Below, piece after piece: positions 31,663-40,742 of a DNA stretch of 64,000 bases. A program made the position numbers and the translations under genes. The notes beneath the pieces are model-generated. The model did no database searches. It was given only the letters and a program-made list of their open reading frames with translations, and had not been told where the DNA came from. Numbering within the stretch: the stretch's first letter is position 1; each line of letters starts with the position of its first letter. The stretch covers positions 109,411 to 173,410 of the forward strand of contig DASZSV010000003.1 in NCBI GenBank assembly GCA_035548495.1, read 5' to 3'. Origin of the DNA: CAILZL01 sp035548495 (GTDB lineage: Bacteria > Pseudomonadota > Gammaproteobacteria > Steroidobacterales > Steroidobacteraceae).

Positions 31663-32094
31663 TCAGCCCTTTTTCCTGGTGGTGAGCGGCAGATTGTCAG
31701 ACCGCCATGCTGCCAGTCCGCCTTGCAGATTGAATACCTGCGTGAATCCCAGTGATCTCAATACGCTTGCAGCCTGTGCTGACCGCGCGCCGGATTCGCA
31801 ACACACAATGACCGGTTTTTCGCGGTATTTCTTCAATGTCTCGGCGCTGTCCTTCAACTGTTCCAGCGGAATGTGTCTGGCATCGCCGATATGTCCGGCA
31901 GCAAACTCTTCAGCAGAGCGCACGTCCAGAATCAATGCGCCCTTGTTGTAAAGGGAGATGGCGGTGTTGGCACTGACAGCAGCGGCGCCCAGTCTGCGGC
32001 CACGCAGCTCGAACACCAGCGCGGCAATGGCGGCAATTACCGTGGCGATCACCAGGTACAGGTGATGACTGATGTATTCCGGCAAATGATTCAT
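31663..32094 (-). CDS. Membrane-anchored rhodanese-like protein (YibN type)
   Basis: A 143-residue protein beginning MNHLPEYISHHLYLVIATVIAA, one N-terminal TM segment, then a rhodanese domain (about 40-140). The active-site loop PVIVCCESGARS carries the cysteine, and LILDVRSAEEFAAGHIGDARH is the standard opening. The start is set at 32094 because the preceding 25 codons are atypical. The gene heads the yibN-grxC-secB-gpsA operon and is divergent from envC, as in E. coli. A sulfurtransferase activity is assumed from the fold. Confidence 0.9.
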   Translation of the reverse strand: MNHLPEYISHHLYLVIATVIAAIAALVFELRGRRLGAAAVSANTAISLYNKGALILDVRSAEEFAAGHIGDARHIPLEQLKDSAETLKKYREKPVIVCCESGARSAQAASVLRSLGFTQVFNLQGGLAAWRSDNLPLTTRKKG

Positions 32095-32271
32095 CGCGTT
32101 CGATAAAAAGCCAATCAAAAAGGGCGCGCAGTATAGCAGCCATGCCGCGCTTGCGAACGGGGAAATCATTACCGGCCATATAAACTGCGGCGGAGGCCTA
32201 TTCGCGCGCGGCTTCTAAACAGAATCGGACAAATTGGTTAAAGTGGCACAATGCCAGTGCCCGGAAACTTC

Positions 32272-33441
32272 ATGCAGCGTGCGACGAAACAGCGCTTTTT
32301 TGCGGTTTTTTTATGCTTTTTGACAGTTGCTGTTCCGCTTGTCCATGCGAAATCGACCCGGCATGTTGCGCAGGAAAACAAGGAATCGCAGTTGAAGGCC
32401 GTGCAGGAGCACATTGCCAAGGTCAGCAAATCCATTCAGGCCGACGCGGAAAAGCGCGATTCACTGGTCGGCGAACTGAAATCGGCGGACGAAAATATCC
32501 AGAGTGCGCGCGAACAACTGGCTGATATTCGCGCGCAACGCATGGCTGCAGAGCGGCAACTTAACGAATTGCAAACCGAGAGCCGCAAAACAGAAAAGCA
32601 GATCGCTGATGAACGCGATGCGCTGGCCGGTGAAATCCGCCTGGCTTACATGAATGGCAACAGCGCACAGCTCAAGCTGCTGCTGAATCAGCAGGATCCC
32701 GCACAACTTGGCCGCATGCTTGGATACTACGGATATTTCAGCCGTGCACGTGCGCAGCGCATCGAAGCCATCAACGATCATCTGGCGCATCTGGCCATGC
32801 TCACCGATAACATCCAGCAGCAAAGCACCAAGTTGCGTGCGATTGAGAACGATCAGGCGCGCAGTGTTTCGATGCTGGCAAAAGCGCGGGAAAAACGGGC
32901 GACAACATTGCGTCAGGTAGAAACCAAATTGAAAAACGGCAATGAGCGTCTCGCAAAATTGCAGGCCGATGCCAAGTCACTAGAACGATTGATTGAAGAG
33001 CTGCGCCGCGCCGCGGAAGCACGCGAACGCGAAAATGGATCGCGAAGAACCGTCACCGGACATGGACACTGGCCGTGGCCGGTGAAAGGTGAATTGATAG
33101 CACGTTATGGGCAAACGCGTGCCGGTGGTTTGAAATGGCAGGGTTTGATGATTGCCGCACCGGAAGGCACACAGGTGCATGCGCCCGCAGCGGGCCGGGT
33201 GCTTTATTCCGACTGGCTGCCGGGGTTGGGGCTGCTTCTCGTGCTGGATCATGGCAACGGCATCATGAGCCTGTATGGTCACAACGAGCAGCTGTACAAG
33301 AAGCAGGGCGAGGAAGTGAACGCAGGCGATGTGCTTGCTGCAGTGGGTGACAGTGGCGTGGGCGGACGTAGCGGACTGTATCTGGAAATTCGCGATGGCA
33401 AGCGGCCTGTTGATCCGCTGGGCTGGCTGGGCAAGCCCTGA
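32272..33441 (+). CDS. envC: Murein hydrolase activator EnvC
   Basis: A 389-residue exported protein. The chosen start gives a signal peptide (MQRATKQRFFAVFLCFLTVA, cleaved near VHA); an ATG seven codons earlier (32251) is possible. Residues about 30-240 form a long coiled coil rich in Gln, Lys and Glu. The C-terminal LytM/M23 domain (about 260-389) is catalytically degenerate: the first His-x-x-x-Asp is replaced (GLMIAAPEG) and the last HxH-like site reads LYLEIR. This agrees with EnvC, which activates the amidases AmiA/AmiB during septal splitting rather than cutting itself. It is divergent from the yibN operon, as in E. coli. Confidence 0.93.
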   Translation: MQRATKQRFFAVFLCFLTVAVPLVHAKSTRHVAQENKESQLKAVQEHIAKVSKSIQADAEKRDSLVGELKSADENIQSAREQLADIRAQRMAAERQLNELQTESRKTEKQIADERDALAGEIRLAYMNGNSAQLKLLLNQQDPAQLGRMLGYYGYFSRARAQRIEAINDHLAHLAMLTDNIQQQSTKLRAIENDQARSVSMLAKAREKRATTLRQVETKLKNGNERLAKLQADAKSLERLIEELRRAAEARERENGSRRTVTGHGHWPWPVKGELIARYGQTRAGGLKWQGLMIAAPEGTQVHAPAAGRVLYSDWLPGLGLLLVLDHGNGIMSLYGHNEQLYKKQGEEVNAGDVLAAVGDSGVGGRSGLYLEIRDGKRPVDPLGWLGKP

Positions 33442-33724
33442 TGACCGGCGCTTGAGTGGATATTGCTTGGCAGGAAATTGAAGGTGCGTCACAAAAACCG
33501 CGAAAAATCGCATCGCACCACGCCATCAGCTTCGCCGAGCATCCGCTTGCTTATGTCATTTTGGCAATTTGCCACTTGCGTTGTGCCGGGGTTGATCTGA
33601 TAAAAAGACCGGTGTGTTTTGTCAATGTGTTAGCGGCGTCAAGGTTCGCTGGCCGTAGCTGTTGCAAGATGCACCAACTCCGGAATCCCAATCCTGGCTA
33701 ATTCACTAGAGAACAAGATTGTCA

Positions 33725-36004
33725 ATGCAAGCGTATATGGACAGTGCGACGATTGACGCGGCGGCCGAGGCTGCACCGACGTCGTTGGATCCGTACGGGC
33801 AGCTTTTGAAGATGCTGTTCCCGCGTGCGTTGAATATTGCCATTTATGATCGCGACGGCGCCCTGCTGTGGAATGCCGGTGGCTGCGAAAGTGAAACCTT
33901 GCAGCAATTGATTGAAGACGAAGTGGCCAACAATCTGTTGTCACACACCGAGGCCGGTCTGGTGAATGAACGCTACCGGCAGGGCATGCTGCACAGCATT
34001 GACGGCGATCATGCCTATGTTTTTCCGTTGATGGATGCCGCCTGCCATCTCTCCGGCATGGTAGTGATTACGTGTGCTGAGCGTACCGGTCAAGGCGCAC
34101 GCGGACAGGATTCAACCTATGCATTGCTGCGACCGGCACTGGAAGTGCTGTCGCGCGAGCTGATCAATCAGAGCAGTCTCGAAGTATTGCAGCGCGATTT
34201 GCGTGCGCGTGATGGTGATCTGGCATTGATCATCGGCAATGGTGAAGAAGTTGAACAGCACAGCACCGATGATTTCAACACCATGTTGCAGGACTGCATT
34301 GATCATCTCGGCTGTCCACTGGGCGCGCTGCTGATTCCCGACAAGAACATTGCCATGTACCGTACTGCGGAAGATGTGCCGCCGGGCGCAGGCGCTGAAG
34401 TGCTGAATCGTACGCATCGCCATCTGCTGGCGCTGGTGCAGGTGCAACGGCATACGGTGGTGTTGAACAAGAGCATTGCCACCGGACCCATGGCCAATCT
34501 GCCCTACAAGATTCTTGCCTGCCCGATTCAATATGGATCGCACAATTCCGCCAGCACCGTGGCGGGCGTGCTCACCATCTTCAAGGATGCTGACAACGAT
34601 GAATTCACGCTGCGCGAGATTCGCATTGTCGAACTGGTTGCACGACGTATTTCGCAGGTGCTGCAGATCTCTTACGACACGTCAACGGGTTTGCTGACAC
34701 GTCCCGCACTGGAAAAGCGCGCGGCGGCGATTCTTGCGGAAAGCAACAAGGATCAAACTCATTACATGATTTACATCGACATCGACCGTTTGCATGTGCT
34801 GAATGAAACCTTCGGCATGCATGTGGGTGATGATGTGATTGCACGTGTCGGCGAAGTTATTCGCAGTACATTGCGGCCTTCCATTGCGGCTGCGCGCATT
34901 TCCGGCGATCGCTTTGCATTGTTCCTGCCTAATTGTCCGGTCGAAACGGCCAAGCAATATGCAGAACACCTGTGCGCTGCGGTCAGCAAGATCGAATATC
35001 GCGTTGCTGACAAGCAGGTTGAAGCCTCCGCGAGTTTTGGTGTTGCGCCGGTGCAGGCAACCGAACATCCCTTGTCGCATGCGCTGGCGGGCGCCGAAGC
35101 GGCCTGCAAGGCAGCAAAGGATCGTGGCCGCGGCCGCGTCGAGGTGTATCAGGATGAAGATCACAGCATCATCCGCCGCGTTGAAGATGTATCGCTCATC
35201 GGCGCGATTCGCGAAGCGCTGGAACAGGATCGTTTTCGCATGGATGCCCAGCCCATTGTCGAGCTGGGCGAAAACACCGGCAAACAACACTATGAATTGC
35301 TGATCCGCATGCTGACACCATCGGGCGAAGTGATACCCCCGGAGAAATTTCTTACCGCCGCGGAACGTTACCAGCTTGCGCCTGCCATTGATCGCTGGGT
35401 GGTCAACTATGTACTTGAACTGCTTTCCGCTGCTGCGCCACGCCTGCTGTCGGCTGGTGCGCGATTTGCCATCAATATTTCCGGCCAGTCGCTGGGTGAT
35501 GATGAGTTCCGTTCCTATCTTGAAGATCGTTTGCGCACCTATGCACTTTCACCCTCGCTGCTTTCATTTGAAGTGACTGAAACGGCAGCAGTATCCAACA
35601 TTGTGCGTGCGGAAACATTGATCCGCCGTTTGCGCAAGCTGGGACATGAAGTGGCACTGGATGATTTCGGCCGTGGTCTGTCATCACTCACATATCTGAA
35701 ATCGCTGCCGGTCAACTGCGTGAAGATTGACGGCGATCTGATCCGCGATGTCACACACAATCCGCGTTCACAGGCCATGGTCAGTGCGGTGGTGCAACTC
35801 GCGCGCGCGATGAAGCTGGAAACCACAGCGGAATGCATTGAAAACAGCGAGATACACCAGGCCATTGCCAATCTTGGTGTGGACTATGCGCAGGGTTTTG
35901 CCATCGGCAGACCCAAACCGCTGGAGCTCACGCTGAATGAATTGCTCGGCATCACCAATTCAACCGGCCGCCGCATTCTCGGCAATTATCTGCAAGCGGG
36001 TTGA
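33725..36004 (+). CDS. GAF-GGDEF(degenerate)-EAL-like c-di-GMP protein
   Basis: A 759-residue cytoplasmic protein. The N-terminal half (about 20-320) has a GAF-like sensor, around NSASTVAGVLTIFKDADNDEF. The GGDEF domain (about 325-475) reads ARISGDRFALF instead of GGDEF near residue 391 and has no RxxD I-site, so no cyclase activity is expected. The EAL domain (about 495-745) has YELLIRM near residue 522 in place of EAL, while EVTETAAVS, ALDDFGRGLSSLTYL and VKIDGDLI are kept. The metal-binding Glu is intact, but Ala-to-Leu may alter activity. It may be a phosphodiesterase or a c-di-GMP-binding sensor. The ATG at 33725 is preferred to TTG at 33719. Confidence 0.9.
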   Translation: MQAYMDSATIDAAAEAAPTSLDPYGQLLKMLFPRALNIAIYDRDGALLWNAGGCESETLQQLIEDEVANNLLSHTEAGLVNERYRQGMLHSIDGDHAYVFPLMDAACHLSGMVVITCAERTGQGARGQDSTYALLRPALEVLSRELINQSSLEVLQRDLRARDGDLALIIGNGEEVEQHSTDDFNTMLQDCIDHLGCPLGALLIPDKNIAMYRTAEDVPPGAGAEVLNRTHRHLLALVQVQRHTVVLNKSIATGPMANLPYKILACPIQYGSHNSASTVAGVLTIFKDADNDEFTLREIRIVELVARRISQVLQISYDTSTGLLTRPALEKRAAAILAESNKDQTHYMIYIDIDRLHVLNETFGMHVGDDVIARVGEVIRSTLRPSIAAARISGDRFALFLPNCPVETAKQYAEHLCAAVSKIEYRVADKQVEASASFGVAPVQATEHPLSHALAGAEAACKAAKDRGRGRVEVYQDEDHSIIRRVEDVSLIGAIREALEQDRFRMDAQPIVELGENTGKQHYELLIRMLTPSGEVIPPEKFLTAAERYQLAPAIDRWVVNYVLELLSAAAPRLLSAGARFAINISGQSLGDDEFRSYLEDRLRTYALSPSLLSFEVTETAAVSNIVRAETLIRRLRKLGHEVALDDFGRGLSSLTYLKSLPVNCVKIDGDLIRDVTHNPRSQAMVSAVVQLARAMKLETTAECIENSEIHQAIANLGVDYAQGFAIGRPKPLELTLNELLGITNSTGRRILGNYLQAG

Positions 36005-36206
36005 CCGTCTGCAATAATTTGCTGGCAACATCGCATATACGGCGATGCAATCATTCACGATTCCATTCACTCAATAACACGACTGCAAGGTTGAGCGCCA
36101 TTGATTCGCCGTTGTGCAACGGTCATGGATAAGTGGCATTGTGCTTGCACATTTCTCCACAACGTTCTACAACTCACCCTCTTGTCGCCACGGAGTTTTA
36201 TCATTC

Positions 36207-38411
36207 ATGCCATTGACGCTTTCCGCCGGGCAGATTGCCGCACTGGTGTCAGCCACCAGCAGCGAACCGCGCTCCTTGCTGGGCTATCACGAATTTCCAC
36301 GTGATGCCGATGTGCCGCTGGCGCTGGTGCGCGTGCTGGAGCGTGATGCAGCCAGCGTTGCCGTGTTCTTTGAAGATGAATCTGCTGACAGTGCGCGGCC
36401 GTTGAACATGATTGATCCAGCGGGACTGTTTGAAGGACGCATTCCCTATCGCAGACCGTTGCCGCCCTATCGCCTGTTGATCCGCTATCGTGACGGCAGC
36501 GAGTTGATCAAGCACGATCCCTATTACTTTGCACCGCAGTTGTCCGATTTTGACGTGTACCTGTTTGGTGAAGGTAATCATCACGCCATCTATCGCAAGC
36601 TGGGGGCGCATCCTGCCGTGATTGACGGCGTTGCCGGCGTTCACTTTGCAGTGTGGGCGCCGACCGCGCAGCGCGTCAGTGTGGTGGGTGATTTCAATTT
36701 CTGGGACGGCCGGCGTCATGTATTGCATGCACGCGGTTCGGGCATCTGGGAATTGTTCGTGCCCGGCATTGGTGTGGGCACGTTGTACAAGTTTGAAATT
36801 CGCACACCGCAGGAATGGGTGCTGCTGAAATCCGATCCTTATGGCTTGCAAATGCAGTTGCGCCCCGATACAGCCAGTGTGGTCACCACGCTCGACGATT
36901 ATGAATGGCAGGATCAGCAATGGATATCACAACGCCGTGCATGGAATCCGCAAACGGCGCCGGTCAGTGTGTATGAAGTGCATCCGGCGTCATGGCGTCG
37001 TCATCCCGATGGCAGTTTTTATACCTGGCAGCAACTGGCTGAATCGTTGATTCCCTATGTAAAGGATATGGGTTACACGCACATTGAATTGATGGGCGTG
37101 GCCGAATATCCCTTTGATGGTTCATGGGGCTACCAGGTCACGGGTTATTACGCGCCCACTGCGCGCTATGGTTCACCGCGTGATTTCAAATCCTTCGTTG
37201 ATCAATGTCATCAGGCCGGCATTGGTGTATTGATGGACTGGGTGCCGGGACATTTTCCCAAGGATGAACATGGTCTGCGTGAATTCGATGGCACCAGTCT
37301 GTATGAACATGCCGATCCGCGACAGGGCGAACATCAGGAATGGGGCACCAAAGTGTTCAACTACGGACGCAATGAAGTACGCAATTTTCTGGTGGCCAAT
37401 GCATTGTACTGGGTGGAACAGTTTCACATGGATGGCCTGCGCGTGGATGCAGTTGCTTCTATGCTGTATCTCGATTACGCGCGCAAGCATGGTGAATGGA
37501 TTCCCAATCGCTATGGCGGCCGCGAAAATATTGAAGCCATTGAATTCATCAAGCAACTCAACTGGGCAGTGGGTCATTACTTTCCCGGTGTATTGATGAT
37601 TGCCGAAGAATCCACTGCGTTTCCCGGCGTGACACAACCCGTGCATCTGGGCGGACTGGGATTCACGTTCAAATGGAACATGGGCTGGATGAACGACACA
37701 TTGCGTTACATGGAGCTTGATCCGTTATATCGCCGCTATGAACACAATCTCATCACCTTTTCGATGATGTATGCGTGGTCGGAAAAATTCATGCTGCCGC
37801 TGTCGCATGATGAAGTGGTGCATGGCAAGCGATCACTGCTCGACAAGATGCCCGGTGATGAATGGCAGAAGCGTGCGACATTGAGATTGTTGCTGGGTTA
37901 CATGACTGCGCATCCCGGCAAGAAATTGTTGTTCATGGGTGGCGAGTTCGGTCAATGGCATGAATGGCGCGATCACGAAGAACTGGACTGGCCATTGCTC
38001 GGTCATCCCGCGCATCATGGTTTGCGTGAGTGGTGCAAGACCATGAACTTCATTTATCGCGAACATCCCGAACTGCATGCCAGCGATCATTTCTGGGAAG
38101 GATTTCAATGGGTGGACCTGAGCAATCACAATGACAGTGTGTTTGCCTTCCTGCGTCGTGCTTCCCACGATGGTGAGCCGCTGTTGTGCGTGTTCAACTG
38201 CACACCGGTGCCACGCAACAGCTATCTGCTGGGTGCGCCGCTGCCGGGACGTTATCGCAAGCTGCTGGACAGCGATGATCCTGCGTGGGGCGGATCAGGT
38301 TACAGTCATCAATATACAGTGGATGCAGAGCATGATGGCTGGGCTGGATTTCCTCACCGCCTGAGAGTGGACTTGCCGCCGCTGGCGGTGACGTTCTGGC
38401 AACGCGGTTAG
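36207..38411 (+). CDS. glgB: 1,4-alpha-glucan branching enzyme
   Basis: A 734-residue GH13 branching enzyme that makes alpha-1,6 branches in glycogen. The N-terminal half has two carbohydrate-binding-like domains (about 1-105 and 110-215, with GVHFAVWAPTAQRVSVVGDFNFWDG). The catalytic barrel carries GSWGYQVTGYYAPTARYGSP, MDGLRVDAVASMLYLDYAR with the nucleophile Asp, LMIAEESTAFPGV with the acid/base Glu, and LPLSHDEVVHGKRSLL. The start ATG at 36207 (MPLTLSAGQIAAL) has a GGAG site upstream. Downstream is glgX after a structured 169-bp gap, then malQ. No glgA, glgC or glgP is in the window. Confidence 0.96.
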   Translation: MPLTLSAGQIAALVSATSSEPRSLLGYHEFPRDADVPLALVRVLERDAASVAVFFEDESADSARPLNMIDPAGLFEGRIPYRRPLPPYRLLIRYRDGSELIKHDPYYFAPQLSDFDVYLFGEGNHHAIYRKLGAHPAVIDGVAGVHFAVWAPTAQRVSVVGDFNFWDGRRHVLHARGSGIWELFVPGIGVGTLYKFEIRTPQEWVLLKSDPYGLQMQLRPDTASVVTTLDDYEWQDQQWISQRRAWNPQTAPVSVYEVHPASWRRHPDGSFYTWQQLAESLIPYVKDMGYTHIELMGVAEYPFDGSWGYQVTGYYAPTARYGSPRDFKSFVDQCHQAGIGVLMDWVPGHFPKDEHGLREFDGTSLYEHADPRQGEHQEWGTKVFNYGRNEVRNFLVANALYWVEQFHMDGLRVDAVASMLYLDYARKHGEWIPNRYGGRENIEAIEFIKQLNWAVGHYFPGVLMIAEESTAFPGVTQPVHLGGLGFTFKWNMGWMNDTLRYMELDPLYRRYEHNLITFSMMYAWSEKFMLPLSHDEVVHGKRSLLDKMPGDEWQKRATLRLLLGYMTAHPGKKLLFMGGEFGQWHEWRDHEELDWPLLGHPAHHGLREWCKTMNFIYREHPELHASDHFWEGFQWVDLSNHNDSVFAFLRRASHDGEPLLCVFNCTPVPRNSYLLGAPLPGRYRKLLDSDDPAWGGSGYSHQYTVDAEHDGWAGFPHRLRVDLPPLAVTFWQRG

Positions 38412-38552
38412 AAATCTTGTCAATGCTGTTGCGCTCGCCAACTTGTGCTCATGCGGTGCTCGCAATCCTCATGTATTTCAACATACACTGCGGTTGCTGT
38501 GCTCCGGCTGAGCACAATCCGGCTTCGCTCATGACGCTCTGACAAGATTTCT
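38410..38552. repeat. Cruciform-forming intergenic element between glgB and glgX
   Basis: The outer arms AGAAATCTTGTCA (38410-38422) and TGACAAGATTTCT (38540-38552) are a perfect 13-bp inverted repeat. Inside, TTGTGCTCATGCGG and CCGGCTGAGCACAA pair imperfectly. The centre GCAATCCTCATGTATTTCAA with CATACACTGCGGTTGC forms a further hairpin. The whole 143-bp gap can fold as one long, imperfect hairpin on either strand. The left arm starts in the glgB stop codon. It may end or process the glgB transcript, or be a decayed small mobile element. Confidence 0.6.
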
Positions 38553-38580
38553 GCCGGCATAGATTCATTTGGATTTCTGT

Positions 38581-40728
38581 ATGTTGAACGCCGTTCCATC
38601 ACTTGAAGGTCTGACATTGTTGCCCGGTGAGCCCGTGCCGTTCGGTGCAACAGTGACGAACGATGGCGTGAACATTGCGGTGTTCGCGAGCCGTGCCGAA
38701 AATGTCGAACTGTGCATCTTCGACAGCAGCGGCACGCATGAGCTCGCACGCCTGCCGATGCCCGGTCATTCCGCCGGTGTATGGCATGCATTGGTGCCTT
38801 CGCCTTTTGGCAAGGCCGGACTGGTATATGGTTTTCGCGTACACGGCGACTACAGGCCTGCGGAAGGATTGCGTCACAATCCCAACAAGTTGCTGCTTGA
38901 TCCCTATGCACGCGCATGGGCCGGACAATTGCAGTGGCACGATGCATTGCGTGGCTATGAAGGCGATGAAACCACGGATGCGATGAACATGCTCGACAGT
39001 GCGCCATATGTTCCCAAGGCTCGGGTGATTGATGATCAATTCGACTGGGGTGATGATCGTCCGCCTGCCATTCCCTGGCGCGACACGGTGATCTATGAAC
39101 TGCATGTCAAGGGATTCACCAAATTGCATCCGCAAGTGCCGCCGGAACATCGCGGCACTTATCTTGGACTGGCCGATCCCAAGGTAACGTACTATCTGAA
39201 ACGTCTCGGCATCACTGCGGTCGAGTTGTTGCCGGTACATGCATTCATCAGTGAAGAGTTTCTGACAAAAAAGAATCTGTGCAACTACTGGGGCTATAAC
39301 ACGCTGGGATTTTTTGCACCGGCAAGTGAATATGCACTGGTCGATCCGGTGATTGAATTCAAGATGATGGTGCGCGCATTGCATGATGCCGGTATCGAAG
39401 TGATTCTCGATGTGGTGTTCAATCACACCGCAGAAGGCAATGAGCTGGGTCCGACATTGAGCATGCGCGGTCTCGACAATCAGGCCTACTATTCATTGAT
39501 AAATGATAATCCCCGCTGGTATGTCAATCGCAGTGGCTGCGGCAACACGGTGGCGGTTGATCATCCGGTGACACGGCAGCTTGTCATCGACTGCCTGCGT
39601 TACTGGGTCGAGGAAATGCATGTGGATGGTTTCCGTTTTGATCTTGCGCCGGTGCTTGGCCGCGAGGCGGATGTGTTTCGTGCTGATGCGGCATTCTTTC
39701 AGGCATTGGCAATGGAACCTGCACTGCGTTACACCAAGTTGATTGCGGAGCCCTGGGATATTGGCGCCGATGGCTATCATCTTGGCGGTTTCCCGCGCGG
39801 ATGGACCGAATGGAATGATCTGTATCGTGACACCATGCGTGGTTACTGGCGCGGCAATCCCGGCTTGCTGGGCAGTTTTGCCGAACGCTTTGCCGGTTCC
39901 AGTGACTTGTTCCGCGGTTCAGGCCGCAGTCCCACTGCCAGCGTCAACTTCATCAGTTGTCATGATGGATTCACGCTCGCCGACCTCGTCACATACAACG
40001 ACAAACACAACGAAGCCAATCTCGAAGACAATGGTGATGGGCACAATCACAACCTCAGCTGGAATTGCGGTGCAGAAGGCGGCACGGATGACATTGCCAT
40101 CATCAAGCTGCGCCGTCAGCAGCAGTTCAACCTGCTGGCGACACTGCTGTGTTCACAAGGTGTGCCGATGTTGTGTGCGGGTGATGAATTCGGCCGCACG
40201 CAGCGGGGCAACAACAACGCCTATTGCCAGGACAATGAGATCAACTGGGTTGACTGGTCATTGCTCGAACACAATGCCGAACTGATGAAATTCGTGCGCC
40301 GCCTGTTGCACCTGCGCAAGCAGGCGCCGGGATTGCGCCGCGATACCTTCCTCAAAGGCGCGCGCGCACCCGATCGCGAACACAAGGATGTCAGCTGGCG
40401 GCATCCTTCCGGCCGCGAACTGGAAGCAGGCGACTGGCACGACGGCAATGCACAGGCCATTGGTGTCTTGATTGGTCATGCCTTCGACGATCTGCATGGT
40501 GATTTGCAGGGACATATCATGATGCTGTTCAACGCAGGCGATACACCGGTTCCATTTACATTGCCATCACCGCAACGCAGTGTGGAATGGCGCATGGCAT
40601 TCGATACTGCCGTGGATGGCATGCTGATCGAGCCACCGGTTGTCAAGGATGTTTACTCTGTTGCGGCACATGCTGTGGTGTTGCTGACCGATGGACTGCA
40701 CGAACGCCGCATCGTGCAACGCAGTTGA
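38581..40728 (+). CDS. glgX: Glycogen debranching enzyme GlgX (isoamylase type)
   Basis: A 715-residue GH13 enzyme that hydrolyses alpha-1,6 branch points of limit-dextrin glycogen. The N-terminal carbohydrate module has PVPFGATVTNDGVNIAVFAS. The catalytic motifs are ILDVVFNHTAEG, DGFRFDLAPVLGRE with the nucleophile Asp, LIAEPWDIGADGYHLGGFP with the acid/base Glu, and FISCHDGFTLADLV. The GNELGPTLSMRG segment is typical of this group. The ATG at 38581 (MLNAVPSLEGL) is chosen over TTG at 38569. The stop is 14 bases before malQ, so these two are co-transcribed. Confidence 0.95.
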   Translation: MLNAVPSLEGLTLLPGEPVPFGATVTNDGVNIAVFASRAENVELCIFDSSGTHELARLPMPGHSAGVWHALVPSPFGKAGLVYGFRVHGDYRPAEGLRHNPNKLLLDPYARAWAGQLQWHDALRGYEGDETTDAMNMLDSAPYVPKARVIDDQFDWGDDRPPAIPWRDTVIYELHVKGFTKLHPQVPPEHRGTYLGLADPKVTYYLKRLGITAVELLPVHAFISEEFLTKKNLCNYWGYNTLGFFAPASEYALVDPVIEFKMMVRALHDAGIEVILDVVFNHTAEGNELGPTLSMRGLDNQAYYSLINDNPRWYVNRSGCGNTVAVDHPVTRQLVIDCLRYWVEEMHVDGFRFDLAPVLGREADVFRADAAFFQALAMEPALRYTKLIAEPWDIGADGYHLGGFPRGWTEWNDLYRDTMRGYWRGNPGLLGSFAERFAGSSDLFRGSGRSPTASVNFISCHDGFTLADLVTYNDKHNEANLEDNGDGHNHNLSWNCGAEGGTDDIAIIKLRRQQQFNLLATLLCSQGVPMLCAGDEFGRTQRGNNNAYCQDNEINWVDWSLLEHNAELMKFVRRLLHLRKQAPGLRRDTFLKGARAPDREHKDVSWRHPSGRELEAGDWHDGNAQAIGVLIGHAFDDLHGDLQGHIMMLFNAGDTPVPFTLPSPQRSVEWRMAFDTAVDGMLIEPPVVKDVYSVAAHAVVLLTDGLHERRIVQRS

Positions 40729-40742
40729 CGAGTTCAAAAAAC

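Noticed and set aside
33456..33701. Plus-strand ORF of 81 codons between envC and the GGDEF-EAL gene
   Set aside because: No ribosome site, no motif and unusual composition; it is more likely an untranslated spacer.
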